Translations under genes and position numbers: made by a program | Shown here: positions 1 to 10,080 of the stretch, one piece after another | Layout of the letters: each line of letters begins with the position of its first letter | How positions within the stretch are numbered: position 1 is the first letter of the stretch | Notes under the pieces: generated by a model | Told to the model about the DNA's origin: nothing | Database searches by the model: none | Seen by the model: only the letters and a program-made list of their open reading frames with translations | DNA from: Mytilus trossulus | Taxonomy: Eukaryota > Mollusca > Bivalvia > Mytilida > Mytilidae | Length of the DNA stretch: 64,000 nt | Direction of reading: 5' to 3' | Assembly: GCF_036588685.1 (NCBI RefSeq) | Contig: NC_086382.1 | Coordinates: 76,791,999 to 76,855,998, forward strand

Positions 1-589
1 TTGGTGAAAATTGCATATAACAGAGGTAAAAGGCACATAGAAAGCAAGCAATATATACAATGTTTGTAAACACTAGCAAATTTCAAGGGATCTGAAACTG
101 AAAAATAGCAGTATTCTGCAGATGTTTTGATAAATTAAAATAGGTTATAAGATTGTATCAATATATCTTTGAAAATAAATACAGAATAGAAACTTTCACT
201 GTTATTTCTAAAAAAAAATAAACAAAAGGTGAAAAGTAATCAAATTTCAAAGAGAGGCTTACAGCGGTAGGATGTTATTAACCAGAAAATATGAACAAGT
301 TGCATAACATAGACAGCTTTTGAGAAAAACACCCAGCTATACACTTATAATGTACAAATACATTCATATGACATTAAAACACAGAAGCCAAATAATTTAA
401 ACATAAAAGCCCTATAAATAATAAAATAAGATCTAGAGAAACATATAATCTCTTCACATGTATTTTTATAAAAAAGAAAAGAAATACCATAAGAATATCT
501 TCTCATAATTACAACTTACTCAAACACTATATATCACTTTAAAATCATCATTTCATTCTAAAAAATTTAAGGGTTCCTCGGAACCCAGT

Positions 590-950
590 GTCTAGCCTAC
601 TTTTGCTGTTAGTCCCAAAAAAAATCTAGGAAAAGATTATTAAAAATATCCTCTAGATACTATCTTTTGATTAAAAGAAGCTGCTGTCCAAGTTTGGTAA
701 AAATCCAAGATGGTTAATGAAACTTATACATGTTTTAAAAACTTCAACTGCAGACTGTCTTTGTTTTAAAAAAGACTGCATGTAATGGCAACTAGGTGCA
801 TTTATAAGTAAAATACAGAAAAATAGAAAATAATTTTTTACAAATTTCTTTCTAGATACTAGCTCTTGACCATAAATAAGCATCTGTCCAAGTTTGGTTC
901 AAATCCAGGAAGTTTAAGAAATTTCTTAAAATTTGAAAAACATTAAACCA
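590..950. repeat. Dispersed repeat, two internal degenerate units
   Basis: The motif 'ctgtccaagtttggt' occurs twice here (near 685 and 885), each time with similar flanks, and the block recurs in copy B at about 27225-27580. The short minus-strand open frames across it are not supported as genes, because they break between the two copies. Confidence 0.5.
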
Positions 951-1295
951 CAGAGTGAATATTTGTGGAAACCGCCGCTGCCGTTGACGGGATGTAGGAT
1001 AGCCATGTCTCATTATTGCAACAAAAGACATAGGCTTGACAAAAATGAAGATTACAGATAACTATATTTCACTTTCTTGTCAAAATCCATTTTGTTTCAT
1101 AACATGTGTTATATATCTGCTAATTCAGATATGTGTGTAGCATTTATTATTTTGATTGCTGGCCAATCAACACAAATGACAGATAAAATTGTTGTGATTT
1201 TAGGAAATACTGAACACACATAATACTAAAAGTTTAATTTGTGTGTCAGTGTGAAATTTACCCATAGCTAGTCTTGCATTAATTTAGAACTTAAT

Positions 1296-1698
1296 ATGGG
1301 GATGAAGTCCCTAATAACGGTAGACAAATCAATAAAAAAAATCTAAAATTTCGGGAAAATTTCCCGAATTTTTCATTCTACTAATGAACTCAAAATCATT
1401 AACTTTTTTTTCAGATCTACTTCCGTTTCTGATCTTGTTTGCATGAGACTTTGAATAAAATCTATATTTATCAACATATAAACAAACATAGGAAGGAATT
1501 CAACACCCAATCATTTTTAATAATTGTTTGAAATGAAAAAAAACGTTACCTGGATACCAGCGTTTCTTTGTTTACATTGAAAATAACGTCACAACTAAAT
1601 CCCTAACAACAGAACCGATATCGGAAACATTATGATATTTCCATTTCTTTTATCAACATGATTGAATTTTTAAAAAAAAAGACAGACTTCGTCCCCAT
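1296..1698. mobile_element. MITE-like element with ATGGGGAYGAAGTC ends, copy A only
   Basis: The left end ATGGGGATGAAGTC and the right end GACTTCGTCCCCAT form an inverted repeat of about 14 bp with one mismatch around 403 bp. Copy B has no such segment at the matching position near 27920, so it is an insertion in A or a precise loss from B. It has no coding capacity. The target duplication is not clear. Confidence 0.65.
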
Positions 1699-2111
1699 TC
1701 ACAGGTAATGCCTGCCTCATATTATTTTGTACAGTAATCTATCTAATTCTGACAACTATATGGTGACCTTGAGATGTCTTTCTTATTGTGTTGTATTGTC
1801 AAATTGCTGCCTTATTGAAACATAAACAATGCCTGGTTTCATTTATACTGAGCATATAAAAATGATACATATAAATAACACTGATCAGAGGGTCTGAATA
1901 GGGTGCTAAAATACAAAACAAAGGAGAAAAATGGCCTAAGTAACAAACAATGAAGACCCCAGTTTCGACCCTGATGTACAGCATTAAATAATTACAAAAT
2001 AATAAACAAACAGTCCAATACATTATCAACTGTTACCCTGACAACAGTTCAACATGGATTTCTACAAAAAATCATGAGACAACTTTTAAATAAATGCTAC
2101 AAATCGTTCTA

Positions 2112-2316
2112 CTGTAAATTCAGAAATTATTGCGAGGTTTTTATTATTGCAAATAATGCGACTAAGTTGTAAATGTAATAGTTAAAACTCACATTTTGTA
2201 ATATTTTAACTGAATTAAGCATGGCTTTTCTCAAAATCATAAAAATTCAAATCGCATTCAATTGTCAATGACAAAATCGTAATAATAAATGCACGCAATA
2301 ATTTCTGAATTTACAG
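2112..2316. mobile_element. 205-bp MITE, TA target duplication, copy A only
   Basis: The ends CTGTAAATTCAGAAATTATT and its reverse complement form a perfect inverted repeat of about 23 bp, flanked by TA on both sides (2110-2111 and 2317-2318). That fits a Tc1/mariner-type non-autonomous element. The matching position in copy B, near 28320, lacks it. A diverged second member lies at about 14514-14660. Confidence 0.8.
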
Positions 2317-2679
2317 TATATACCAAAATTACATTAAGTGATCACAAATTGTTCTATTTACCAAAATTACATTGATGTTTTATGTGAATATTTAAAACAT
2401 TTAAATATCAGTCAAAAATATATTACTGTAATTAATGAAGTACAGATTTCATTTTAAATGATATCTGGGATGATAGCATGTGCGCACATATTAATTTCAA
2501 CAAACTGTCAAGAAAAGACATGATATTTGGTGGTCAGTTTGCATATTATAAACTTCTAATCAGTAACTTAAGAAATGGCACCGGTCAATTAATGGCACTA
2601 ATAACTGTTCAGACAGGGGACAGTTTGCTACATGTTCACATATTTCCAGGTCTTGTTGGAAGTTACACTTTAGTTCTTA

Positions 2680-2775
2680 ATTTCATCTGTCTTTCATTTC
2701 TTTAGTTCTTAATTCCATCTGTCTTTCATTTTTTTAGTTCTTAATTTCATTTGTCTTTCATTTGTTTAGTTGTAT
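2680..2775. repeat. Short tandem repeat (TTAGTTCTTAATTTCATCTG unit)
   Basis: A unit of about 34 bp beginning 'ttagttcttaatttcatctg' occurs about three times here but only once in copy B near 28825. It lies downstream of the last recognised exon. I see no gene between about 1700 and 3600. Confidence 0.6.
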
Positions 2776-3617
2776 TTCCAGTTTTTAAGTTGATTCTGTA
2801 ATTCTTCACAACCAATCCTGTTCCTTACATCAAACTACAAAGTTAATAAACAATCATACTCCATTGTATATTACTCAGGGGGAATGTTGTATATTAGTTA
2901 CTTAAAAAGTTGAGAATCATGTTGAGGGTTTGTATGTTTTCTTTATGTCATTGTTTGTGTAATATAGTGTGCTTTTCATTATATTTCATCATTTAAGTGC
3001 ATCATAAGCCTATTTGGCTGGATGATATTTTAAAACATGTATTTATGTGTATATTCAGGTTGCACTATAATAACTATTTCTTCTTCTTCTTCTATATTGT
3101 GCTCTCTATTATATACGAACGATACAGTGACCTATATCTGTTAATTTTTGTGTCATTTGGTCACTTGTGGAGAGTTGTCATATTGGCAATCATATCATAT
3201 ATTCTCATTTTATATTGCTTTATAGAACCTTGCTATTTATGATAATCTTTGTACTTTTTACATAATTTGTAACTTGTTTAAGTTCCTGTTTTACTAAATG
3301 TTAGTATAAACCGACTCTAAAACTTCAATTTCTATATTCTACCTTCAGTAGATAAACATGATAATGAAATGTGTATTGACCAAAACAAAATGCAAGGTAC
3401 ACAGTTTTCTGTTATGGTGCAATAGCTTTAATAGATAACAAGATACTATAATACTGGACCTACTGAGAGCATATCACTTGAAAGCTCGATTTTATCAGAT
3501 AGTTTCAAAATAAATATAAACCTGAATGAGTAAACCATCACCTTCTGGCCATGTATGCTGTGATTGTCTTAAAACATCATAAATCAGAACTAAATATAAC
3601 CAATCTAACAACTATGA

Positions 3618-3850
3618 ATAAAGGCTTACCTCAAAACATCTAGTTAATACAGAATGGAAAATACAACTATAGATAAAGGCTTACCTCAAAACATCTAGTT
3701 AATACAGAATGGAAAATACAACTATAGATAAAGGCTTACCTCAAAACATCTAGTTAATACAGAATGGAAAATACAACTATAGATAAAGGCTTACCTCAAA
3801 ACATCTAGTTAATACAGAATGGAAAATACAACTATAGATAAAGGCTTACC
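3618..3850 (-). repeat. Exon 10-derived donor minisatellite, copy A (5 units)
   Basis: A 55-bp unit repeats with donor positions near 3629, 3684, 3739, 3794 and 3849. On the minus strand each unit holds the last 32 nt of exon 10 followed by GAG|GTAAGCC and about 23 nt of intron. The most upstream unit on the minus strand (3850) is the true end of exon 10. The others repeat the exon end and splice donor inside the following intron. Copy B has 21 units. Confidence 0.9.
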
Positions 3851-3939
3851 TCAAAACATCTAGTTAATACAGAATGGAAAATTCCTGGCATTATGTGTTT
3901 ATGAATGTACTGTTGTGGACTAATATCTTTAGTTTTTAT
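3850..3939 (-). pseudogene. Pseudokinase gene copy A, exon 10 (kinase C-lobe)
   Basis: This 90-nt exon has acceptor TTTGCAG|ATAAAA and donor GAG|GTAAGC, and is phase 0 on both sides. It encodes 30 residues including HKHIMPGIFHSVLTRCFE, which resembles the alpha G-H region of a kinase C-lobe. It is intact here; copy A is called a pseudogene because of lesions in other exons. Confidence 0.75.
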
Positions 3940-4312
3940 CTGCAAATGTTAAAGTTACAATGATGAGATTAATGAGCCGATAGATATAACTATGGTATTA
4001 GTACCTTAGTAAGACACACCTCTAAAGTAGATAGTTATATCATTTTAACATTGTATCACAATAAATGTTATATTGCACATGTATTGTGAAAACACCAATC
4101 TGCTGAATTTTCAAGATTACAAAATTATCTATTTTTTCATTTTACTGTTTGCAAATTTCTTAATATCTACATGTTTTTTCGTCTCCTTTGATTCACTTCT
4201 GTCTGACATTTAATGTCATTGGCCAATATCAACAGGATCCAAACTTTAATTATATTTTCCTCTTCTAGTGACAATAATTATAGTGAAAGTAATTCCATTC
4301 TATTAATGTATA

Positions 4313-4445
4313 TAGATATAGGAACATGTGGTGTGAGTTCTAATGAGACAACTCTCCATCCAAATAACAATTTATAAAAGTAAACCATTATAGGTCAATG
4401 TATGGCCTTCAACACAGAGCCTTGTGTCACACCGAACAAAAAGCT
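4313..4445. repeat. Dispersed repeat family 1 ('tgagacaactctccatccaa')
   Basis: This is a non-coding dispersed element. Other members lie at about 25903-26050 and 31200-31345, and in the opposite orientation at about 12130-12255 and 42335-42450. The repeat is probably widespread in mussel genomes (from memory). Confidence 0.6.
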
Positions 4446-4799
4446 ATAAAGTATGTAGTATGTTTATAATTTTTTCAAGATGGATGATTTTTATTTCCTA
4501 GTCAGACTTTTAGACATTTTATTTGTCTGTGTCTCTCTTACATACTCACATCAGCATTACATACAAAGTATTTCTGATCGAAGACATTTATTAATTTCTG
4601 ATGGTAGCACCAGAGGAAAACCTGACCTCTCACAGTCACACTCCATTGTTTCAATGACAATAGAGGACTAATGATTCTCAGACTTTCGACTATCTTTTGA
4701 CCCTTTCCTTTATACTAAATATATCCCAACATTATTTCTAACATCCTAACCCTCCTTCTTACCCAACAATCTCTATGGTAACATATCCATGAAGTTCTC

Positions 4800-4895
4800 A
4801 ATATACCAAAACTGTTTTTCTATCAACATTTCTAATGTCATACATTTTTTTGTACATCTAAGCCCAAACAGTTTTGTACCCTGACGTTGCTATGG
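4800..4895 (-). repeat. Degenerate partial duplicate of exon 9
   Basis: Read on the minus strand this segment follows the exon 9 donor and resembles exon 9 itself: CMTLEMLIEKQFWY-like codons (clearest in copy B) against CMTLEMLIGKQMWY in the exon. It ends in a TGTTACCATAG stretch like the exon 9 donor region. It is much more diverged than the arrays at exons 1, 7 and 10, so it is probably older. Confidence 0.7.
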
Positions 4896-4903
4896 TTACT
4901 TAC

Positions 4904-5044
4904 CTTTTCTATAAGTTTAGTTTTCTGGTAATGTCTTTCATTATACCACATCTGTTTTCCTATTAACATTTCCAATGTCATACAACCTAATCCCCAACAG
5001 TCTGTCACTCCAGTTAACTTTAAGCTGTCATCTCCATTCATTAT
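4904..5044 (-). pseudogene. Pseudokinase gene copy A, exon 9 (alpha-F)
   Basis: This 141-nt exon has acceptor TTTTAATAG|ATAATG and donor AAAAG|GTAAGT, phase 0 on both sides. It carries VTDCWGLGCMTLEML, the conserved alpha-F segment (DxWxxG) of protein kinases, and then about 25 residues of C-lobe. The frame is open in copy A. Confidence 0.8.
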
Positions 5045-5365
5045 CTATTAAAAATATATAAAGATTTCATTCAGTATCTATAATAAAAAGTCAGGTTTCC
5101 TTACAAAGGTCATGTTTCGTCACTCCAGCTTCCTCCAATAACAAAAACTCGTCACCACAAAGAAATGCACAACAGCGTTGAAAATACCGTTAATCAACTA
5201 AACTTTTCAGACTTCTATCAATTAAATCAATCAATATGTATACCCATTTTGTTTCATGTCTGCTGATATTTAAGTTGTATCTAACCTTCAATTTCAGGGG
5301 TGTTAATTAAAATACTAACTTCAATGGCATATTTTTGAAGATCATACATCGTAATGTTCTAACAT

Positions 5366-5690
5366 GTAAGCCGTGGTGTAGTGGCATGGTTACTGCATCG
5401 GACTACTTACAAATGTTCCTGGGTTTATCCCCGGTCAGGAGAGAAAATTTCAGGGACTGAATTTTTGGCTCTCCCTTGACATCATTTGCGAGTATGGTCT
5501 TGAGGAAACGATGATAGTCCATGCAGAAAGAGACAATAAATTGCTGACCAGTGTTGAGAGAGAGACATATCTCTTGCATGTAAAGCACACACTTCTGGAT
5601 TTCGAAAAAGAGCAGACTAATGCAGCTATATGGCAGCACTTGCACCCACAAAGCGGAAAGGATTTAATAAAGTTGCAATAACTTGTTTCC
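5366..5690 (+). mobile_element. tRNA-derived SINE, copy A
   Basis: The 5' part resembles a tRNA with internal Pol III promoter boxes: box A-like 'GTGGTGTAGTGG' and box B-like 'GGGTTTATCCCC'. A conserved body of about 200 bp follows ('gatagtccatgcagaaagag' region). It has no coding potential. It lies in intron 8, antisense to the host gene, and is also in copy B, so it predates the duplication. I cannot name the SINE family. Confidence 0.7.
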
Positions 5691-5803
5691 CAAATCCACT
5701 ATAAATATGTTTGAACTAACTATGTTATTTCATTATTCATTTTTTACCTCACGAAAATACGCTTAAATAAACATGCTATTTCTTCAATGTTTTATGCTGA
5801 TGA

Positions 5804-5913
5804 AACAAAACAATAATATAGACAAACCTCTGGGGGTGTAAGACATGGGGGCAAAGACTGCTTGATATATCCAACATCAAAGTCTGATTTACTGGGTACA
5901 GAGAGAGACAAGT
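5804..5913 (-). repeat. Extra 3' end of exon 8 with its donor, copy A only
   Basis: A 110-bp tandem duplication holds the last 85 nt of exon 8 (5828-5912) with its donor GAG|GTTTGTC and about 24 nt of intron. The real exon end is at 5938. Copy B has only one exon 8 end. Confidence 0.9.
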
Positions 5914-5937
5914 AATAAAACAATAATATAGACTAAC

Positions 5938-6074
5938 CTCTGGGGGTGTCAGACATGGGGGCAAAGACTGCTTGATATAACCAACATCAAAGTCTGTATT
6001 ACTGGGTACAGAGAGAGACAAGTTTGATATCAGGATATGCTTTCTGATGGGGTCAAGGAACAACATATTGGAAG
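5938..6074 (-). pseudogene. Pseudokinase gene copy A, exon 8 (activation segment)
   Basis: This 137-nt exon has acceptor ATTTCAG|CTTCC and donor CCAGAG|GTTAGTC. It enters in phase 1 and leaves in phase 0. It encodes SNMLFLDPIRKHILISNLSL and continues to TPPE, so it spans the catalytic-loop Asn, the DFG position (here NLS) and the APE position (PPE). The frame is open. Confidence 0.8.
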
Positions 6075-6139
6075 CTGAAATAAAAAAAGGTTTTAGAAAT
6101 ACAAAAGTCATCATGTATTAAACAAAGTTTGAAAAGCAT

Positions 6140-6322
6140 TGGTATAACTGTTCTCCACTAATTTTACACACAACAGGAGCCCTAAGTGGAGCAGGATCAG
6201 CTCACCCTTCCAGTGCACTTTCAATCACCCCAATTTTTGTTTGGTTTCTTGTTACTCAGTGATTAATTTTTATGTTGTGTTTTGTGTATTGTTGTTTGTC
6301 TTCTTCCATTTTTCTCTTTTGC
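6140..6322. repeat. Dispersed repeat family 2
   Basis: The segment with 'ctccactaattttacacaca' and 'cagtgcactttcaatcaccc' recurs in copy B at about 32975-33140. A related segment in the opposite orientation lies at about 55470-55700. It is non-coding. Confidence 0.55.
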
Positions 6323-6323
6323 A

Positions 6324-6622
6324 TGGTGTTTTTTGACTGATGAGTATGAATGTCCCTTTGGTGTCTTTTTCCATGGTGTTTTTTGACTGATGAGTATGAA
6401 TGTCCCTTTGGTGTCTTTTTCCATGGTGTTTTTTGAGTGATGAGTATGAATGTCCCTTTGGTGTCTTTTTCCATGCTGTTTTTTGACTGATGAGTATGAA
6501 TGTCCCTTTGGTGTCTTTTTCCATGGTGTTTTTTGACTGATGAGTATGAATGTCCCTTTGGTGTCTTTTTCCATGGTGTTTTTTGACTGATGAGTATGAA
6601 TGTCCCTTTGGTGTCTTTTGCC
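6324..6622. repeat. 50-bp tandem array, six units, copy A only
   Basis: Units of exactly 50 bp start near 6324, 6371, 6421, 6471, 6521 and 6571 (motif 'ccatggtgttttttgactga'). Because 50 is not a multiple of 3 and the unit has no stop on the minus strand, all three minus frames stay open. This produces spurious overlapping proteins rich in KKTPKGHS. Copy B has one unit near 33146-33200. Unlike the neighbouring arrays I find no exon sequence in it. Confidence 0.9.
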
Positions 6623-6625
6623 TCT

Positions 6626-7044
6626 CATGAAGATAAATAACAGCTTCTAGTATTTGTAAACGGTACTATAACAGTCACTGCTACCTACATATAACTTACT
6701 AGTCCAATACAAATAGTTAATTCCACATTTATCATGTAGATAAATAACAGCATCTAGCATGTGTAGAAGGTATTCTTGTACAATAACAGTCACTGCGACC
6801 TACATATAACTTACTAGTCCAATATAAATAGATAATTCCACATTTATCATGTAGATAAATAACAGCATCTAGCATTTGTAGAAGGTATTCTTGTACAATA
6901 ACAGTCACTGCGACCTACATATAACTTACTAGTCCAATATAAATATATAATTCCTCATTTATCATGTAGATAAATAACAGCATCTAGCATTTGTAAAAGG
7001 TATTCTTGTACTATAACAGTCACTGCGACCTACATATAACTTAC
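6626..7044 (-). repeat. Exon 7-derived donor minisatellite, copy A
   Basis: The 115-bp period is set by 'catgtagataaat' near 6733, 6848, 6963 and 7078, with a variant at 6626. On the minus strand each unit repeats the last 85 nt of exon 7 (the alpha-E helix and catalytic-loop codons), the donor ACTA|GTAAGT and 30 nt of intron. About four extra partial copies lie downstream of the real exon end at 7045. Confidence 0.9.
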
Positions 7045-7171
7045 TAGTCCAATATAAATAGATAATTCCACATTTATCATGTAGATAAATTACAGCATCT
7101 AGTATTTGTAGAAGGTACAATTACAGGGTTTAATAACATTCTACTCTGCAGTAAATCTTCTAATGTGCCTC
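7045..7171 (-). pseudogene. Pseudokinase gene copy A, exon 7, with 8-nt deletion
   Basis: Acceptor is TATTACAG|GAGGC and donor ACTA|GTAAGT. The exon starts GTLEDLLQSRMLLNP, the hinge and alpha-D region. Copy A is 127 nt against 135 nt in B. It lacks eight bases where B codes for the start of the alpha-E helix, so the frame shifts and soon meets a stop. The missing bases sit between short GTA repeats, and the same 8-nt-short variant also occurs in some array units. Confidence 0.8.
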
Positions 7172-7819
7172 CTGTAATAGAAACACAGTTTAAGTTACCA
7201 TCAAGACTTGCTTTACTTAATCATCTCTTACCTTAATTACAAACATTTGTTAACATTTTTTTTTAGTGTAATGTTTAACTTTATCAGCAATTTGTCCAAT
7301 TTTACTTTGATTTTTCAAAATGCTTAATATTTGTTAAGATTATGAACAGGAATTGATACTCAACAATATTAGGCAATAACATATGTTCATGTCCATCCGC
7401 AATAATTAATTATACACATTCATACAACTGTGTATATACAATTATCACATCATTTTGGATGAGTAAAATATTTTTTTAATTGCTTGATATTTTATTTCAT
7501 AATCTCTCAACACCCACCCCCCTCTTAAAAAAAATCAACCTTTTTCAAGACAAATTTCTGATGGAATAATTGCATTTTATTTTTGATACTGACTTCATCA
7601 GCTTGTATATCAGCCTACTCTAAAGGGCTCGCTTGATATTTTCTTGCTGATAATGCTATCATTCTATATGTATCAACAACTTGTTTCCATTTGTTTGAAA
7701 TTATCCAATTATCAATGAACTTCCTCACGCCTTTAATGATGACCCAAATATAATTATGTTAAAACACAATCAAATTTTGAACGAAAATTGGAGAATTGAA
7801 CATGAAAAAATACTTAGTT

Positions 7820-7850
7820 CTAAAGAATGTGGTCGATATATTGCCAAACT
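7820..7850 (-). repeat. Short degenerate echo of the exon 6 end
   Basis: About 65 bp downstream of the exon 6 donor, the string TCTAAAGAATGTGGT followed by GATAT reappears on the plus strand. It matches the last bases of exon 6 (CCACATTCTTTAGA on the minus strand) and continues into a donor-like ACTAAGTA. The same echo is in copy B near 36984-37012. Confidence 0.55.
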
Positions 7851-7911
7851 AAAACTTAATGTATATATGTCCTTCCTAACTGTACACTGAATGTGACAAT
7901 ATGTTGCCTAC

Positions 7912-8059
7912 CTCTAAAGAATGTGGTACAGATATGAATTTCCTCTATATCATTGTAGACAGCTGCCCACATATGATCTACAATGTGTTTATGTTGTCTG
8001 TTGAACAATTTCTTATATACTGTATTGTCAATGTCAAAATCATAGTTCTGGAATTTTAC
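7912..8059 (-). pseudogene. Pseudokinase gene copy A, exon 6 (N-lobe)
   Basis: This 148-nt exon has acceptor TTTTGTAG|GTAAAA and donor TTTAGAG|GTAGGC, phase 0 in and phase 1 out. It encodes the alpha-C and beta-4/beta-5 region (YKKLFNRQHKHIVDH, then EIHICTTFFRG). The usual alpha-C Glu is not obvious. The frame is open. Confidence 0.8.
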
Positions 8060-8157
8060 CTACAAAATATGTTCAATTTTTTTATGTTTTGATTATCATT
8101 TTATGAAAATCATTCTACCTGTTGATTGAAAAGACTGTAAAATTTTATCTGTTAGTT

Positions 8158-8357
8158 GAGGGGGGATAGGACCTTTATCGGGACTTCGGGATCGGGTGTT
8201 ATTAAGCTTGAGATTTTGGGATTGACACTTTCCAGATCTGGGGATTCTTTTTCGAATTTCGGGAACTCTGGATTCCGTATTTTTAAGCCCAGGATTTTAG
8301 TATTTCATGTTTTTAAGCCTGGGATTTCAGGATCAGGACCCTTCCTATCCCCCCTCT
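8158..8357. mobile_element. 200-bp inverted-repeat element (GAGGGGGGATAGGA ends)
   Basis: The ends gaggggggatagga and tcctatcccccctc (one extra base inside) form a terminal inverted repeat around a body with 'gggat' sub-repeats. It is present in both duplicons (B at about 37324-37528), so it is older than the duplication. It is non-coding and lies in intron 5. Confidence 0.6.
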
Positions 8358-8528
8358 AAGTTTGGGCAGAGGAATAACAAACTATAGTATGAACAGAAAA
8401 TTTTTAAAAATCAATCTATATTATATGGCAAATACATGTGAGGTTGTATTAGCTGCATGCTTGTTATTTTCTAGCTAAAATATCCATTTTTATGAACAAT
8501 TTTAATTCAGATCATTTTATTTAATAAC

Positions 8529-8636
8529 CTTTTTAATAACTGTTAAATCATCCATCATGTACACGTTGCCAAAGTCACCAAAGGTTGTCATGGTTTCACC
8601 ATATTTAGCATGATCTCTTCTGTAGTGTTCATCTAA
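8529..8636 (-). pseudogene. Pseudokinase gene copy A, exon 5 (glycine loop and beta-3), weak donor
   Basis: This 108-nt exon is phase 0 on both sides, with acceptor TTTTACAG|TTAGAT. It encodes TTFGDFGNVYMMDDLTVIKK, matching a kinase glycine loop and the beta-3 lysine. The donor is AAG|GTTATT, whereas copy B has AAG|GTAATT. The A at +3 is lost, so splicing is likely to be less efficient in copy A. Confidence 0.8.
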
Positions 8637-8719
8637 CTGTAAAATCAAAGAAAGAAAAGTTACAAGTTGGTTTTTATTAGGGAAAGATTCTTTAATATAT
8701 TATTTAGTAGGTATATAGG

Positions 8720-8890
8720 GCCTTAGAAGCCAGCGAGCTAAGTAGTCAAACTACTTTATCACTAGCCTGTCAATCCTGAGGTTGTAAGGTGGAACCTAAC
8801 AAGAGGCAGGTGAACTCCACTCCAATCTTAATTGATTAGGATTGCCAGTCAAACTGAAGTTCAGTGGTTCAAAACACCAATCAATCAATA
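8720..8890 (+). mobile_element. tRNA-derived SINE fragment, copy A
   Basis: The segment carries a tRNA-like head (gagctaagtagtcaaactac) and a tail with 'cttaattgattaggattgcc'. The copy B counterpart at about 37880-38060 keeps a better box B (GTGAGTCGAAATCCC) but has a different tail. The two sites have been altered independently. Confidence 0.55.
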
Positions 8891-9967
8891 CTAGGTTTGT
8901 TCATTGTTGAAGGAAGTATGAGACTTATTGCTGCTGTTATCAGCATCATCATCATAGGTTTCTAATATATTCCAATTCCATAGATTTTAGTCATTCCAGA
9001 TTTTTTGCCCTGATAATAAGATTGGTAATATGTGTAGTTCTTATCACAATTAATGAAAAATGTGTTGATGGGACACAGATGATGCACTAGCTTGCATATC
9101 ATATAAAGTTATAAAAGGACATAACTGAAGAATATTAAAAATTACTCTATCCAAAAGGAGTAAGTTCGGTAAGGGCCAAATGGCCCTGATTATAAAATTG
9201 AATGATATAAGATAAAATATGTTTTAATTTGTCTTAAAGACATGGGAGAAAGTAAAATAGAACTATTTGTGTCAATATTTTATTCTTAAGCGTTGATTTC
9301 TACATCCAAAACAGGTAATTTTACAAAATTGGCTGAATTTCAAGGAAATAAATTACTTTCTGCGTAGCGTAGATCCCCGAAGTAGTGTTTGTTCGTCTTT
9401 CAAATGAAGTTGAATTATTTGATTTATCGATGAAAATTCAGTACATTTTTATTCAAGCTGTATGCTATTAAAATAGAAGAGCTCAAAATTCCAAAAGCAT
9501 CTTTCTATTATTAGTTTTCAAACACCAGTACTACATTATCTAGAAGTAGGACACATTTCCTAAAGTAAGTTAGTCTGTCTCTTTTCAGGTTAGGCCGATG
9601 CCTTAAGAAAGTTTATTGCTATAGCAAGCTATAGCAAACTTTCCAAAAACCAGGAAATATAGAGCACAGGGTTTGACAAACTAAATATTCAAGTTAAACA
9701 TGCATAATGTCATTTCAAACATTGTGTTCAAAGATCTTTTTTGTCAACGTATGTGCTCCATTTTACTTGTCCAATAATCAATGCAAAAATTTTCATTGAT
9801 TTTTTTGTGGAAAATAAAATTGAGTACTGTTTGTGACGTCATCAGTAAAAAGCAGGAACGTAAATTTTCAACAAAAAGGCTTAATTCCTATCTAGTCTAT
9901 GTATTAGCTATGATTCATTGTGATATTGGTCAATAAATCCTGAATTGAAAATTTAAGGTTAAAAAAA

Positions 9968-10080
9968 AACTCATCATAGATACCAGGACTAAATTTTGTA
10001 TATACGCCAGACGCATGTTTCATCTACATAAGACTCATCAGTGATGCTCAGAGGGCCATTTTAGGGCCTTATCGAACCTA
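9968..10080. repeat. Dispersed repeat family 3 ('taccaggactaaattttgta')
   Basis: This short conserved element (CATCATAGATACCAGGACTA ... CATAAGACTCATCAGTGATG) recurs at about 38845-38935, with a more diverged relative near 48060-48150. From memory it is one of the commonest repeats in Mytilus DNA and is the main basis for the suggested host. Confidence 0.65.

Noticed and set aside
2560..2680. Possible terminal exon of the pseudokinase gene on the minus strand
   Set aside because: One minus frame in copy A looks protein-like after a possible acceptor, but the acceptor has no pyrimidine tract and copy B has an in-frame TAA at the same place.
2478..2705. Plus-strand 75-codon open frame similar in both duplicons (also 28622-28861)
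   Set aside because: Similarity is no greater than in neighbouring non-coding sequence of the duplication. Amino-acid changes are not conservative, the 5' ends differ, and no splice or domain support was seen.
5366..5440. Functional tRNA gene
   Set aside because: The segment resembles a tRNA only in its boxes. It cannot form a full cloverleaf by eye and is followed by a SINE body, in both duplicons.
6263..6628. 121-codon minus-strand repeat protein
   Set aside because: It arises only from a stop-free 50-bp tandem repeat and overlaps two other frames of the same repeat. Copy B has one unit.
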